This document shows, piece after piece, positions 33,057 through 45,342 of a stretch of DNA of 64,000 nucleotides. This DNA comes from Cervus elaphus (Eukaryota > Chordata > Mammalia > Artiodactyla > Cervidae). Below the pieces are notes generated by a model, which searched no databases, was not told the origin of the DNA, and worked only from the letters and a program-made list of their open reading frames with translations. Within the stretch, counting starts at the first letter, position 1. Each line of letters starts with the position of its first letter. Position numbers and translations under genes: made by a program. The DNA lies in the NCBI RefSeq assembly GCF_910594005.1, contig NC_057826.1:81899163-81963162 (forward strand), written 5' to 3'.

Positions 33057-34884
33057 CCACCCAACCACCGACACAGAGTCTGAGCCCAAACCATAGGCTC
33101 CTCGGTAAGCACAGCTATAAGACAGGCCCCATAATACCACCTTCCAACCATTCTGACACCCCAAGCTCTTTTGATTTAGTCATTGTGGCACTACCACTGC
33201 ATCAAATATGAAAACTTTCCAGCCTGGAGAGGCCCAAGGCTTCCCTGTAGGGCAGAGGTGGGGAGCTGGGGGCAGAGAGTGGGGAGCGGCGAAGCGAAGT
33301 TCTGCTCTTCGCTGGCTCTTATCCCTCTTGCCCTGCAGACCTCCAACAAGCACACAGAGCCACAAAAGACGCCTTGGCCCAGAGAATCCAGTTAGGAACT
33401 TACTGATGGTGCAAAATCAAGTCCCAAAAGACCATCAGCAGGTGAGGGGCAATTTTTTTGGGGGGCGGGGTATAGCAGGGGTGAATGTGGGAAGGGAGAG
33501 AAAGCTTCTGTGCCCCTCACATCAAATTGAACAGGAGTCTGGCTTTGGAAAGAGAATGTACTTATTACCTCTGTCTTGATCCCTTCAACTGAGCTCTGAA
33601 GTTTTTATTTCTTCAGTCAATTTAGCCTGTCTTAGTAACCAATCCTTGTGAATTTTGCTCCTCTTTGGAATGACCCTCGTGTTGGGGAGAGACAACTGGA
33701 GTGAGGGGAACCCGGCTTCCAACCTCACCCTGAGAAAGCCTTCTTTCCAATTATCTTCCCAGCCACTTAGAATGAATTTTAACGGGCTCTGCTTTTCCTG
33801 GGATATTTTTCTTTGAACTCCTAGACTTCCCTTCATTGCAAGTTGCCATAATATGAACCAGATTTTTTTTCTCCCTCTTGTTTGCTTAAAAGGCGTTAAC
33901 TATAAATTAGAGTATCTTAAGAACGAGGTGTCACATGCGGGGCCTCGGGCTCCTCAGCCCCAGAGCCCCACAGCTGGGAGAGGGGCCAGGCCGCCTCTTT
34001 CTTTGGCAGCCAGGCTCCAAGACCCAGGCCAGGGATGAGCCCGCCCTCCTTTTCAAAGCTATCCAGTTACATCGATGTACAGAAACGGCCTTGTTTGACT
34101 TAAACATGAAGTTTTATTCCCCCACAACCCATTTCTTTCCTAGAAGAGCAAGAGAGGGAAGAGTGGTTTTAAATGTACATTTCTTCGGAGTTATTTTCCA
34201 TGTGGGTTCTTTCATTCTAAAGAGTATTCACCCACCATGGGCACCAAGGTTCATTTGCAACAAATAAACCATGCTCCCAGGCCTGGAGTTTACCTCTGGG
34301 GGTTGCCAGTAAGTAACTATGATGGTCGTGACACAAGGAAGGCAATGAAACCCACACTGGATTTTCTGAGATGCTGTCCATTAGAGACCCATCAGAGAAC
34401 GTTCACAGCTGCCCGCAACCACAGCCTTCCAGGTCTGAATATCATGCCTCCAGGAGACAAAGCAGCCAACAAGCAGACAGACGTCATTTGAATGTATTCA
34501 GTTTTACTTTTTAGGATACTCACAACTGTTATCCTCAATATCAAAATTCAGAAAACACTCCCTGGGCACCCACTATTTACCAGGCGTAGTAAAGGCACGG
34601 CGTCATTATTCAACGTACTGCTCACTCGTGGTGGGTAGCACTAAGCTGCTCCATGCTCCAAGGCCCTCCATCCTCTGAGGCACAGTGGAGGCCACAGGTC
34701 AGCTCCCGAAGCCCATCTCAGACAGAAGGCTTTTGACTTGTAAGAACTAGGTGCTTCAGTGTGGGAGAGTTTAGTTTTGAATTCTGAAAGGGCTTGGCCC
34801 ACAAGATCACCCCAAGCTGGGTCTGAGCACAGGCTGTCTGGAAACGACAGGGCAAGCTGGCATGCCACAAGGGGGCAGGGGCTG
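33057..34884. other. Unique sequence, locally GC-rich
   Basis: A GC-rich patch lies at about 33230-33320 and another at 33930-34030. A MIR-like scrap lies at about 34570-34650 (CACTATTTACCAGGCGTAG). Frames of 110-123 codons on the plus strand overlap one another and show no domain. Confidence -1.
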
Positions 34885-35327
34885 TCTTAGCTCCGGCTTC
34901 CACAGCAAAACACCCCAGATGGGGTGGCTGAAACAACCGACGTGTATTTTTTTTCACAGTTCTAGATGGTAGAAATCCCAGATCAAGGTCCTACAAAGTC
35001 AATTTCCAGTGAGGACTCTCTTCCTGGCTTGTAGATGCCAACTTCGTGCTATGGTCTCACACAGCCTTTTTTCCATGTGTTTGCATAAAGTGCATAAAGA
35101 GAGAGGAAGGGGGTGTGGTGGAGAAGGCGCTCTGGTTCTCTTCTTATAAGGGCACTAGGCCCCACCCTTGTGACCTCATCTAAACTTAATTTCCTGCCAA
35201 AGGATCCACCTCCAAATACCATCACATTAGGGTTACTGCTGCTGCTGCTGAGGGCTTCAACATATCTATATTGCGGAAAGGGGGCAAAAACTCAATCTGT
35301 AATAGGCATAATCGCCCTCAAAAGCTG
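34885..35327 (-). mobile_element. MLT1-type LTR (ERVL-MaLR)
   Basis: Reverse complement of MLT1. The order is GGGGTGGCTGAAACAACCGA, CACAGTTCTAGATGGTAGAA, TCCTGGCTTGTAGATGCC, TTCTTATAAGGGCACTAGGC, CCCTTGTGACCTCATCTAAA, CACCTCCAAATACCATCACA, GGGCTTCAACATATC. A CTG run (about 35237-35250) has arisen inside it. It is an old copy of a non-coding LTR. Confidence -1.
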
Positions 35328-35344
35328 GGAGAAGGGCAGTAGGA

Positions 35345-35502
35345 GGTGGTGATTTAGTCACTCAGTTGTGTGTGACTCTTTGAGACCCCATGGACTGTAG
35401 CCCACCAGGCTCCTCTGTCCATGGGATTTCCCAGGCAAGAGTACTGGAGTGGGCTGCCATTTCCTCCTCCAGGGGATCTTCCCAGCCCAGGGATTGAACC
35501 TA
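35345..35502 (-). mobile_element. Bov-tA-group SINE, 5'-truncated, with 12-bp target duplication
   Basis: Reverse complement from GATTTAGTCACTCAGTTGTG to CCAGGGATTGAACC; the tRNA-like head is missing. AAGGGCAGTAGG is exact at 35333-35344 and 35503-35514, so truncation occurred during insertion. Confidence -1.
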
Positions 35503-35514
35503 AAGGGCAGTAGG

Positions 35515-37460
35515 GGAGGGTTAAAGTTTCAAGTGTGAGACCCGTTCCTTCACCACATGCAGCCCTTCCCCACACCCCTCCTCCATCTAGCCCAGGGTAG
35601 AAACACTGGAGGAAGGAGAAGAAACTTCCAGAAAGAGTTGGGAACCCAAAGCTGAGGGGACACGTGTTGTGCTTCCCTCGGGAAAGTGGGAGCTGGGAGA
35701 CCGCCTCCTTGTGTCCCCAGCAACATAGGAAAGCTGCAGGAGAGCTGAAACAGAGGCGTGGTGAGGCCAGCCAGAGAAAGGAGCTGAGACAGTGGCCCCA
35801 AGGCCAGGATGTGGCTGCATGAGGAGTCGAGGAGAGGGGGGGATGTGGAAGGGCTGGGAGACTCAGGGGCATGCAGGGGGGCCCGCGAGCATCAGTGGCC
35901 AGAATGGGTGTGAGGGAGGATTGGACTCCACCAGCCCTCAACTGTGCTGCAGAAACAGCCTGAGAGTTACATCCATAGGAGTAGATGCAGTGAGGCTGGA
36001 GGGGACCCCCAAAGGCCAGGCAGTATGGAACCCAGTCAGCCAGACGGCAGAAGCCAGTAGGAGGGACCACAGGAGGCCAGACCCTTGGCCCCCAGCAGCT
36101 CAAAGGTGTCCTCTTTCACCTTGACTCTCCCCAGGAGAGCAGGGCAGAGGAGGGACCCTTGAGAAAGAGGGAGGCATTCCGAAAGATAGAGGATTTTTCC
36201 CAAAGCAACTTAGTCTACAAGAGACTTCTAAACCAGAAATGACTAACTTGAACTACAAGATTAAATGCCAGCTGCCCTCCCCCCACCCCCCACCCCCCCC
36301 GCCCAAGAACCTTTGTCTACAAAGTAAAAAAAATTGGATCTGTGAACAAGTAGAACTCATTCATGAACACAGTCACATGGCCACAAACTCCCTTTTGTGG
36401 CTATTGATTCTGTACCTGTCTCATTATTTTGGATGCAATAAGTTTTGCCATTTCCCTTTTGAAAATGAGAAAAGAGAAGCTCAGAAGTTGGAAGCAACCT
36501 GTGGGTGGGCACACAGCTTGTAAGAGTGGGAAGTTGGGTGTGAGCTTGAGTCTTCTGAGCCCAATTTCAATGTGTTTTGGGTTTGTTTCCTGCTCGCCTC
36601 TCCCCTAACCCTCTCTGGGCAGGCTCAGCTCTCCTGGGTGAACAGAAGGCAGGACAAGTGGTCCTCAGCTGCCTGTATTACTTTCACCCTGGCCCACGGT
36701 CACAGGGCACCAAGGGGTGAGTTGACACTTTTCTCCCAAGCCCACATCTCCTCCAGAGAGCAAAACCAACCAGTTAGTAGGACATAAAAGGCCAGAGGGA
36801 CAGGTAACTACCCGAGTCATCAGCTACAATGATCCAAACTGACCTGGTTTACAGACAGGTTTGCCATCCCCTCCAAGTGTTCAAACATATACAGCTGGAC
36901 TAAATATCTGTCCAACACCAAAACCTTCCTCCTTCTGTCCCTGCTGATACCAAGCAGGACACTGTAGGGCTCCTAGGCACAAAAAACTTTGTGTTCCCCA
37001 TTTTTCCATTACAGGAAATAGGCTTTATTCAGCCTCCATGACCTTTCCTGAGAAAGGGCAGGTTCAAACAGTTGCTAAATCAGCAGAGGGAGGAGTTGCA
37101 GAGACAAGGGAGGAACAGCTAAGAAACAACAGTGCAGCGTGGGGCAGGGTCCTGGTTCCCCCTCAAGGGAGCCACACTGTATCTTTGAGCTCTTGTGCAA
37201 ACACTGAAGCCCCCACCAGGTGGGAGATGTTAATGGTGTGCTGCCCACAAGCACAGACATCCCAGACAGGTTGGAATCAGAAGGTTGATGATGCTGACTC
37301 CCACTTACTGCACCACCATCAATTGAAAGGATGTCGGTGAAATGATCATGGCCTTTTTGAACCATTGCTATTAAACACCTAACATCTCCTCCTCCAGGTT
37401 GCAGCACATGATTTTGAGGTCATTAGCTCACTGTGGCCCCGTTTGCCTGCCAAACTAATA
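35515..37460. other. Unique sequence with one MIR and a C-rich G4-type tract
   Basis: The longest open frame of the window (249 codons, minus, 35354-36103) starts here but reads through the neighbouring SINE and has no domain. About 36430-36560 is a plus-strand MIR. 36275-36304 is a C-run tract, covered as a separate feature. Confidence -1.
36275..36304 (-). other. Potential G-quadruplex motif
   Basis: The plus strand shows C runs of 3, 6, 6, 8 and 3 with single-base spacers. The minus strand, sense for the presumed gene, therefore has five G runs suited to a quadruplex. Confidence -1.
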
Positions 37461-37664
37461 GCGTCAGTTACTCAGCCATGTCCAATTCTTTGTGACCCCA
37501 TGGACCTTAGCCCGCCAGGCTCCTCTGTCTATGGAATTCTCCAGGCAAGAATACTGGAGTGGGTTGCCATTCCCCTCTCCAGGGGATCTTCCCGACCAGG
37601 GATCAAACCTGCGTCTCCTGCATTGCAGGCAGATTCTTCACTGTCTGAGCCATCAGGGAAGCCC
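37461..37664 (-). mobile_element. Bov-tA-group SINE
   Basis: Reverse complement from GTCAGTTACTCAGCCATGTC to CTGTCTGAGCCATCAGGGAA. It is complete in length. The two plus-strand frames over it are SINE translations. Confidence -1.
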
Positions 37665-38339
37665 ATGTCACCAGGAAAGCCGGGCACAGTAATAAAAGCT
37701 ACTCTTTTTTACTCCACCCAAAACTCTGGTTCCAAGATTTAATTCAGTGTCGGGATACAGAGGCCAGATTCAGCTTCACGTCTTTTGATTCTGTCAATAT
37801 TTGCATCTCACACCTCCTTTAGCACCATCTGCATCCTCCGTGGATAGTTCTTCTGTATCAGAGCCCTGCCCACCTCTTTGCATTGTCATGTTGCTTTACT
37901 ACAGAGATTAGTATCTAATCCTACTTTTAAAACAATACATTTTTCCCTAAGTGTCTAGAAACCCTACTATGCACCTGTGGTGAAAATGCATAGTAGGGTT
38001 TTTAAACATGCCAGAGAACTAGGCATGGACTTTGGCCAGCAAATTTTACAGACACAAACTGGGGTTAAACTGTTCAAAAGTAGGTTAAATGTGTTTTTTG
38101 TTTTCTAGTAGTTTGGGGTCTGAATTTTCGCTGCAGATCAATTTTCCCTAATTTAATCTACTTATTTCTAAGACACTATTTTAGCTTGAACCCAATAATA
38201 GACTTTACTGTCAAATTATAATTGATTTTGCTCTCAGCACTTTTTTACAACTCAACTGATTATGAAATGCCTATACAGTGGGGACAACTGATAGACATCA
38301 CTGTCCTTTGTGACTTTCATGAATTTGGATTACAGGCAA
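37665..38339. other. Unique sequence with a perfect hairpin
   Basis: AT-rich and unassigned apart from the hairpin at 37959-38001. Confidence -1.
37959..38001. repeat. Perfect 15-bp inverted repeat (hairpin)
   Basis: AAACCCTACTATGCA (37959-37973) pairs with TGCATAGTAGGGTTT (37987-38001) around a 13-nt loop. Confidence -1.
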
Positions 38340-38600
38340 CAATAATAGATAATAATTTGTAATTGTTTTGAACACTTACAGTCTAGTAGGTACTGTGCTA
38401 GGTGGTTCCCATAGAATTATCTTATTCAATCCTCACAATGACTCTGGGAAGGAGCTTCTAGTATTACCTCCATTTCTCTGACGCACAGAGGACCTAATTA
38501 ATCTACCCAAGGCCACAGAAAAATGGGTGACAGAAACTAGATGAGTACCCAGGGCCTTCCAACTCCAAAGCCCATGTTCTTTACCACTCTACTATGCTGC
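38340..38600 (+). mobile_element. MIR, full length
   Basis: GAACACTTACAGTCTAGTAG, TCAATCCTCACAATGACTCT, CATTTCTCTGACGCACAGAG, AAGGCCACAG and CAAAGCCCATGTTCTTTACC follow MIR from its 5' core to its end. Confidence -1.
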
Positions 38601-38651
38601 CACGTAGAAACAATGTCCAATAGATGTCCAGATAATTTGGTCTGTCAGTAG

Positions 38652-38845
38652 GACAAGTGGTGGCTCAGATGGTAAAGAATCTGCCTGTACTACAGGAGAT
38701 ATGGGTTTGATCACTGGATCAGGAAGATTCCCTGGAGAGGGGAATGGCAACCCACTCCAGTATTCTTGCCTGGAGAATTCCAAGGACAGAGGAGCCTGGC
38801 AGGTTATGGTCCATGGTGTCACAAAGAGTTAGATACAACTGAATA
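38652..38845 (+). mobile_element. Bov-tA-group SINE
   Basis: GTGGTGGCTCAGATGGTAAA, CCAGTATTCTTGCCTGGAG and CACAAAGAGTTAGATACAAC in plus orientation. CpG positions are mostly lost, so it is an older copy. Confidence -1.
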
Positions 38846-39579
38846 TAAGTAATAGTGGTATTGAATAATGATATGTATGCTTATGTCCACGAGAGTAATT
38901 TAAAAGTCAATCACCTAGTTACTAACTCCGGCCAACATATTAACCCCTCTCCATCTGAATAGTGAAGACAGGGTCTGGTGACCTTGTCTCCTCTGTGATG
39001 ACCATCCTAATGCATGACTGATGGATGTGACGAGGCTCCCCTCAGTCCTCTGGAGCACTGCTGGGAAGGTCCCTGGTCAGGCAGGCACACCCAGGTAAGA
39101 CCAGCCAGTCAGTTTCTCGGTTTGTCTGCTTTGGCTGGCCCAGCAGGGACCTGGGATTTGACTGAAAATGAACAGAAGGCAAGGAGATTTCTATGTAATC
39201 ATCAAATGTGTTTACAGTCAGACCCCAGTTTTCACCACCTTTCGTTTTACCAATCCATTCACCCAGCCACGCCTGAAAGCCACCTACATTTAACTTTTCA
39301 CCACCTTGATTCAAGAATTTGTCAGTTTCTACCAGGCGGTTAATATTACCAGTCGATCGTTTCCCGATTGATGTATGAGTGCCACCTAGGTGTAGATGGA
39401 GGTAACTGCAGGCCACAATCATTCCTCTGTTCTTAGATTTTTCATGTAGCCTTGCAGGGAGAGCAAGAAGCAAGGATTACATTAAGATCTTTGTTACATT
39501 TGACTCAATACCTAGAAAATCATACAGATGCAGTTTCTGCAAGACTGGAAAAAAGAAGTTAATAAATTTAATTTCCATT
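38846..39579. other. Unique sequence
   Basis: No family was recognised. The 143-codon minus frame (39042-39473) and the plus frame opposite (39014-39343) have no homology I recognise. Confidence -1.
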
Positions 39580-39752
39580 CCTGGATGGCTCAGTGGGTAA
39601 AGAATCTGCCTGCAATGCAGGAGACACAGGAGAGGTGGGGTAGATCTCTGGATCAGGAAGATCACCTGGAGGAGAAAATGGCTACCCGTTCTGATGGAGA
39701 GAGGAGCCTGGTGGGATATAGTCCATGGGATTGCAGAGTCGGACACAACTGA
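39580..39752 (+). mobile_element. Bov-tA-group SINE, diverged
   Basis: CTGGATGGCTCAGTGGGTAA, GCCTGCAATGCAGGAGAC, a variant middle, then GTCCATGGGATTGCAGAGTC and GGACACAACTGACC. The segment around 39687-39700 lacks the usual 'cccactccagtattcttgcc'. Confidence -1.
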
Positions 39753-40825
39753 CCAGGAGCACAGATGGACGGATGACCCCAGGATCACATACACTGAAAT
39801 CACTGAATGCTCAGAATGCTAACGGAGACAAGGATAGGTTATTCCCCAAACAATCTCTACCACCAAACTTCTGATCAAACTTGGGCAAACGACATCTTTC
39901 TGGGGCTCCATTCTTTCCACATTGTCTCCTCAATATTCTCAATGAGGATGTTGGATAGTGTGGTATAAACCATTCTTACAAGGCTTAATTCTAGGGTGGA
40001 ACACAATACTTCTGTGTGACAGCTTCGAACGGCTGCTATTTTGTTTCAAGTTGGCAGGTGGGACAATAAGTAAAGAATAAATGATCTTGAGACACTTTGG
40101 AAGTGACTAAGGCAGGCACTGCCTAAGCCCATTGCACATTTCCCTGCCTCTCCTTTCCCTAACTAACAGAACCCTGATGATATTTGTGTTGGCAATGTTC
40201 CTAGACCAGACCTAGGTCTGGCTAATGGGATGTAACCAGAAATCAACTTGGTGTTGCTGCTGAGAAAGCTATCATTTGAGGCAAAGACACAGACTTCGCT
40301 GACAAGCATCCTCAGCACTTCTTCCTGCCTGGAATGTGGACTCAGTGAGGCAGGCCGGTTACCCGGTGCGCATGAGGACATGTGGTCACACATGCTAAGG
40401 TACCAGAAAGCATCTTGGTCCTTGACAAAAGCATCTTCACAGGCCTAGGGCCTCTTCCTCTGGAGTTGTTATTCCGGAAAAACACACACCTTTATTTGGT
40501 TTTATCACTGTTGTTGGATTTCTGTTACAAGCGGAAATTCATCCCCAACTGACACAGCAACTCAAGTTTTGTCATTCATTTTCTTACTGAACAAATATTA
40601 GAGTACGTGCTTGTAACCATGCGGCAGTCACCATGCCTGATACTAACAACCGCGGGGCACCCACGGTCTGGTGAGATAGGCTCTGTGGCAGTGTCTCTCA
40701 TCAGAAGGCCTGGAAGGAAGGGAAGTGGTCAGAAAAGTCTCTCACTCCCCACCCCCACTCCCCCACACGTGACTCAGCTGGGTATTCAAGAATTCTCCTG
40801 GCAAAATTAACCCCCTTGAGAAGGG
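39753..40825. other. Unique sequence with an old interspersed repeat
   Basis: About 40100-40550 carries GGTCTGGCTAATGGGATGTA and ends near GTTGTTGGATTTCTGTTACA. These resemble the unnamed old element also present near 3255 and 15890. Confidence -1.
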
Positions 40826-41040
40826 GGCTTCCCAGGTGGCTCAGTGGTAAAGAAGCCGCCTGCTAACACAAGAGACATGGGTTTGATCCCTGGGTCAGGG
40901 TGATCCCCTGAAGAAGGAAATGACAACCCACTCCAGCATTCTTGCCTGGAAAATTCCATGGACAGGGGAGCCTGGTGGGCTACAGTCCATGGAGTCACAA
41001 AGACTCAGACATGACTAGCGAATGAACACACACACACACA
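40826..41040 (+). mobile_element. Bov-tA-group SINE with CA-repeat tail and 7-bp target duplication
   Basis: Head GGCTTCCCAGGTGGCTCAGT, body CCACTCCAGCATTCTTGCC, tail AGACATGACTAGCGAATG followed by (CA)n at 41023-41040. AGAAGGG flanks it at 40819-40825 and 41041-41047. Confidence -1.
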
Positions 41041-41047
41041 AGAAGGG

Positions 41048-41683
41048 CAAAGAGGGCTCTAGCAGACCCAACCAGATGGGCATTTTCCCTTCCTCTGTGC
41101 TGACAGCGCCTTGGTTTTCACTCCAGTGCTCCTCTCTCCCTCCCTCTCCCTTTCATGACTTTGTTAAATCGTTTTGCCAGTGATTTCTTTAGGATGGGCC
41201 TGAGATTCAGTTCTAATGAGACAGGAGGCAAATTCCGCTGCGATGGTGTCTAGAAAAGCTTTATTCACTCTTAAAAAGAAGACAAAGTAGAAAGAATGGA
41301 CTGTTTTTTCTTCTACTGGTCCTCATGTCTGCCCACAATGCTTACACCCATGGCAGATACCCTGAAAAACAAGGGAAGTGAACCAGAGGAGACTGCACTG
41401 AGCTTGGCAGACTGGAAAGACAGCATCTTAGTGGCATAATTTACTTGCCATCTTAATCAAACCTAGACCCACCAGGTGCCCAGGCCTATGCTATGTGAGT
41501 TAATTAATCTTCTTAGCGTTTGTCTTTTGGATTGGATTTTCTGTTACTTGCAGCCAACAATTCCTGCTACGAAGGCATTCTGGAGAGAAGTAGCTGCATA
41601 TGCTACAGAAACAAGAGATATGACAAGAGATGACCTGTTTTAAGACCCAGAGGTATTAAAGACCACGTCTAAGGTGCTAGAGT
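41048..41683. other. Unique sequence
   Basis: About 41500-41575 (GATTGGATTTTCTGTTACTTGCAGCC class) is likely the end of another copy of the unnamed old repeat. The rest was not assigned. Confidence -1.
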
Positions 41684-41697
41684 AGCTTGATGAAATG

Positions 41698-41907
41698 TAT
41701 GTGGGCGCTCAGTTGCTCAGTTGTGTCCTACCCTTTGCGACCCCATGGACTATAGCCCGCCAGGCTCCTCTGTCCATGGACTTTTCCTGGAGTGGGTTGC
41801 CATTTCCTCCTCCAGGGGATCTTCCTGACCCAGGGATCGAACCCATGTCTCTTGTGTCTCCTGCATTGGCGGGCGGGTTCTTTACCACTGCACCGCCTGG
41901 GAAGCCC
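41698..41907 (-). mobile_element. Bov-tA-group SINE with 14-bp target duplication
   Basis: Reverse complement from GGGCGCTCAGTTGCTCAG to ACTGCACCGCCTGGGAAGCC. AGCTTGATGAAATG (41684-41697) and AGTTTGATGAAATG (41908-41921) differ at one base. An internal gap removes the usual CAGGCAAGAATA. Confidence -1.
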
Positions 41908-41921
41908 AGTTTGATGAAATG

Positions 41922-42801
41922 ACGCCACACAATTAAGCAGAGACCTGAAGACCAAGGGAGAACTACAGAAAATTTTCAGCATGTGACACTGGCAATTCTG
42001 TATCAGGAGCAAGGCTAGAAACAGGAAGACAGTGGCAGTGGTTATTTTACTTACCTACACCAGCAGTGACGAAGACTTGAAGAAAGGGAGTGACAGTAAG
42101 AAAAGCAAAATACAGAAACCCACTGAGGCAGCTCTGGGACCTCAGTCACCACTGGATGTGGTGGTGGGGCCTGGGTAGCCAGCTGGGTGTTGCTCATGGA
42201 GATACAGAAGGAAGCACCTATGAGAGTAAGATTATTTTCTTTGGGGGAAGTTGGGGGAAAGACAAGAAAAATTCCATTTTAATTATCCTGACATCTGAGG
42301 TCCTTATTGGGCATCTAGGTGGAGCCATCCTGCATGTAGCTGCTAAGGGGGTAAAGTATGAACTACTCTCCATGCCTGAACTCAGCCAAATTCCCCCATG
42401 CTCCATGTTTTGATGCACAAAGCAAGCACAATATCATAAAGACCCTGTGCATTTTCATAGGTAACATTTGAAGCCTACTACCTTGAAAAGAACTTTCTGA
42501 GGCTTATAGCCATAAAACTAAACCATCACTTCTTCCCCAGGCAGCCCAACCAATAATCCTGACCAACCCTTGAACTTCAGGCTTGGATATACAGCTGCCT
42601 ACTTGATCTCACCATTGGAAATAATTGGCAGGATCATCTGAGAAAAGGAAGAAACTCCGGTTGATCAAGTATAAGGAGATTAGAACATGGATCTGGGGTT
42701 CCTGTTGTAAATGTGGTTGTAAGGTCAGGGGATACCCAGGTAAGAACTGGTGAAGAATGAATAGATCATACAATTCAGTAGCTTGAGATGAACAGTGTTG
42801 A
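41922..42801. other. Unique sequence
   Basis: No repeat was assigned. A plus-strand 107-codon frame at 42090-42413 has no domain. Confidence -1.
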
Positions 42802-42810
42802 ACAATCTCA

Positions 42811-42946
42811 GGAGCATGGCACGGCAACCCACTCCAGTATTCTTGCCTGGACAATCCCATGGACAGAGGAGCTTAGTGGGCTACAGTCCACAGGGTCGCA
42901 AAGACTTGGACACGACTGAAGTGACTGAGCACACATGTATGAGCAT
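42811..42946 (+). mobile_element. Bov-tA-group SINE, 5'-truncated, with 9-bp target duplication
   Basis: Starts within the body (GGCACGGCAACCCACTCCAG) and ends GACACGACTGAAGTGACTGA plus a short tail. ACAATCTCA is repeated at 42802-42810 and 42947-42955. Confidence -1.
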
Positions 42947-42955
42947 ACAATCTCA

Positions 42956-44499
42956 TGGCTGGCTAAACAACAGGTTGACTCATTCACCTGAAGTAAGTAC
43001 TATGCGCTGACTCACTGCGCTGGTCAGTGGAGGATCAAAGATGAGTTAAGACAAGGTTGGTCAGTGTTCAAGGTATTTCTGGGCATCCAAGGAGAGGCAG
43101 ACATGTAAATCAAAAAGACAGCGGAGAATTACAGGTGTCTTGATAGAAGACGCACATCTATCTGAGGCACAACAAAAGCCTCCATCCTCTCCTGGGACCA
43201 AAAGGAACAGTGTTACAGAAGAAATGATGGCCTGAACTGAGTCTTGTCTTGTCTGGTGAATGGCTATTTGCCATTTATATAGGGAAGAAGGTGGGGCAAA
43301 GTCTAAAGGCATAAAACAGAGGCATGGCCTATTCAGAGAGCTGTACTTGGTTTGCTATGGCTAAGTGCTTCAGGAGTAGAGATGTAGGCAGTGGCTACAT
43401 CATAGCACACACTGATGCCACGCTATGGAGTTTTGACTCTGTGGACAGTGAAGATGGGGATGGAGGCCACAGGAGGAGAGTAAATTTACTCTGATTTATA
43501 TTTTAAAATCTCTTGAACAGCAAAATGATAGCTCAACTTTCATGAAAGAAAACAAGAAAAGAGGCAGGAAGACCAGTTAGGAGACCCCTGCAATGATCCA
43601 TAGAGCTGAAGACCTGAAATGAAGCAATGGCTTTAAGAAGACAAGAAAGGGGCAGATACAGAAGCATTTAAAAATGCAGAATGGACAGAACTTGGTCACC
43701 AAGGATGTGGAGAGGCAAGAATAAGGAAGGCATCTGGTTGGTCTGGCTTGGGAAACCAGAAGGATAAAGGTGCCACTTGCCAAAATCAGAAACATAAGGA
43801 TGAACAAGGTGGGAGAGAAACGTGAGTCCAGCTGTGATCCAGTCAAACATCTCCAGGCGGAAACGCACAGTAATGAATTAGCATCACTCAGCAGCTCCAA
43901 AGAGACCTGATTGCAGAGGACACATTGATTCTCTTGGTGAATTTCTGTCTTCTGACTGACAATTAAATCAATAAATGACTAGACAAGTTAGGAATGTCAC
44001 TTGTGCTCACCGAAGAGGTGGTATCAGCTTAAGACACTTCAGATTGACTCAGTATTTTTGCACTCTTCATTTAATACTTCAGAACAGTGGACTTTGAATA
44101 TTTTAGATGGAAACAGACCCACAGATGATCTGACCTGCACTCAACCTAGACATCCCTCCCCCACACCAGTTTCTCAGCTTGTTCACACTCTACCTGTGCA
44201 TCTCTGTATGCCTGCCTGCCCCCCGCCCCGTCCACTCCACATTTAATAGGCATCACACCGTTTTTGAAATGGAGGGCAGAACCACATGAAAAAGGCCATT
44301 CCATTGTTAGAAATTTCTGTTTCTTAGGGACATTTTTTTTTAATCTTAGGAACTTTTAAAAAATGTTGACAAAAGGCCTGTTATCTCAGAAAGTACCCTC
44401 AGCCTTAGGAGAGGCAGATTTTTCAATTGAGAGAAAACCTCTGATCTTCAAGCAATCTATGTAACAGAAAGGATGTGTGACAGTCTTCAAGTCTAGGAT
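42956..44499. other. Unique sequence with an L2-like stretch
   Basis: About 43555-43720 (CTGCAATGATCCATAGAGCT, then AACTTGGTCACCAAGGATGT) follows L2 3' order. No gene evidence was seen. Confidence -1.
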
Positions 44500-45342
44500 T
44501 TGCCTCAGGTCCTTTCTTCTAAAAAATAAAATAGAGGTATTTGAAGAGCGTTTGCTATGCGGCTTTTGTTTTGAAATGACATTTGCCCACTGTGCTTTAA
44601 TTCAGTACATAGCTTAATGATATAAGCGATGCTTGCTGCAGAATGGAATGGATTATAGCTTTGAACATGGCACCTTTCCCGCTTTTTAAAAGCACACCAG
44701 CACGAGGAATTTTTTTTAACCAGTGATCTGGGATGCTGCAGTTTTGCAAATTCCCAGCAGGGGGAGCTGGGCAATGTAAGTGGCAACTTAAAATTTTTTG
44801 TTTCTTGCTTCTGAAATGTATAAGCACTTTTAAGGGGCTGTCTCAATGCTCCCTTGCTGCAAAATTTAACGTTATCCCTCCTAATCCCAAATTCCAAAAT
44901 ACATGTGGCTTCCAAGCAATATTGTGTTCACACCTAGAAGGAGAGGAATATGTTTTTCTCTTCATTACAGGTTGAGCACAGCCAAGTCATGTCAAGAGAC
45001 TTGTGGGGAGAGGACAGTTTTGTCTTCTGGACACGAACAGTATTTATAAGCAGCCAGAGCAGCCCAGGGAGGCCACGTGAGGAAGGAGGAAAGACACAGC
45101 AGATGGGTCCAATCTCCCCCAAAAGAAATGCTTTAAAAACAAAAATGAAAACAAAGCAAATCATTCATTCCCTCCTCCCTCCAATTTGTATTTGGAAGGA
45201 TTATAAACCTAAACAAAAAGTTGCAAGAACAGTTCCATTAACATCCATGCATCTTTCGCTTAGATTCAGTGACCAATTTACCACACTCGTCTTTTCCCTC
45301 TGCTCCCCTTTCTCCTCTCTCTCTCCTATTCATCAATTCCAT
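44500..45342. other. Repeat-free block with CTCF-like and TEAD-like motifs
   Basis: No repeat was recognised. CCAGCAGGGGGAGC at 44754-44767 is near the CTCF core, and GAATGGAATGGA at 44641-44652 holds overlapping GGAATG (TEAD-type) words. Open frames of 76-136 codons occur on both strands but none shows homology. Confidence -1.

Noticed and set aside
35354..36103. Longest open frame in the window, 249 codons, minus strand
   Set aside because: Its C-terminal part is translated from a Bov SINE, the rest is low-complexity Pro/Leu/Ser-rich without domain, and no splice or promoter context supports it.
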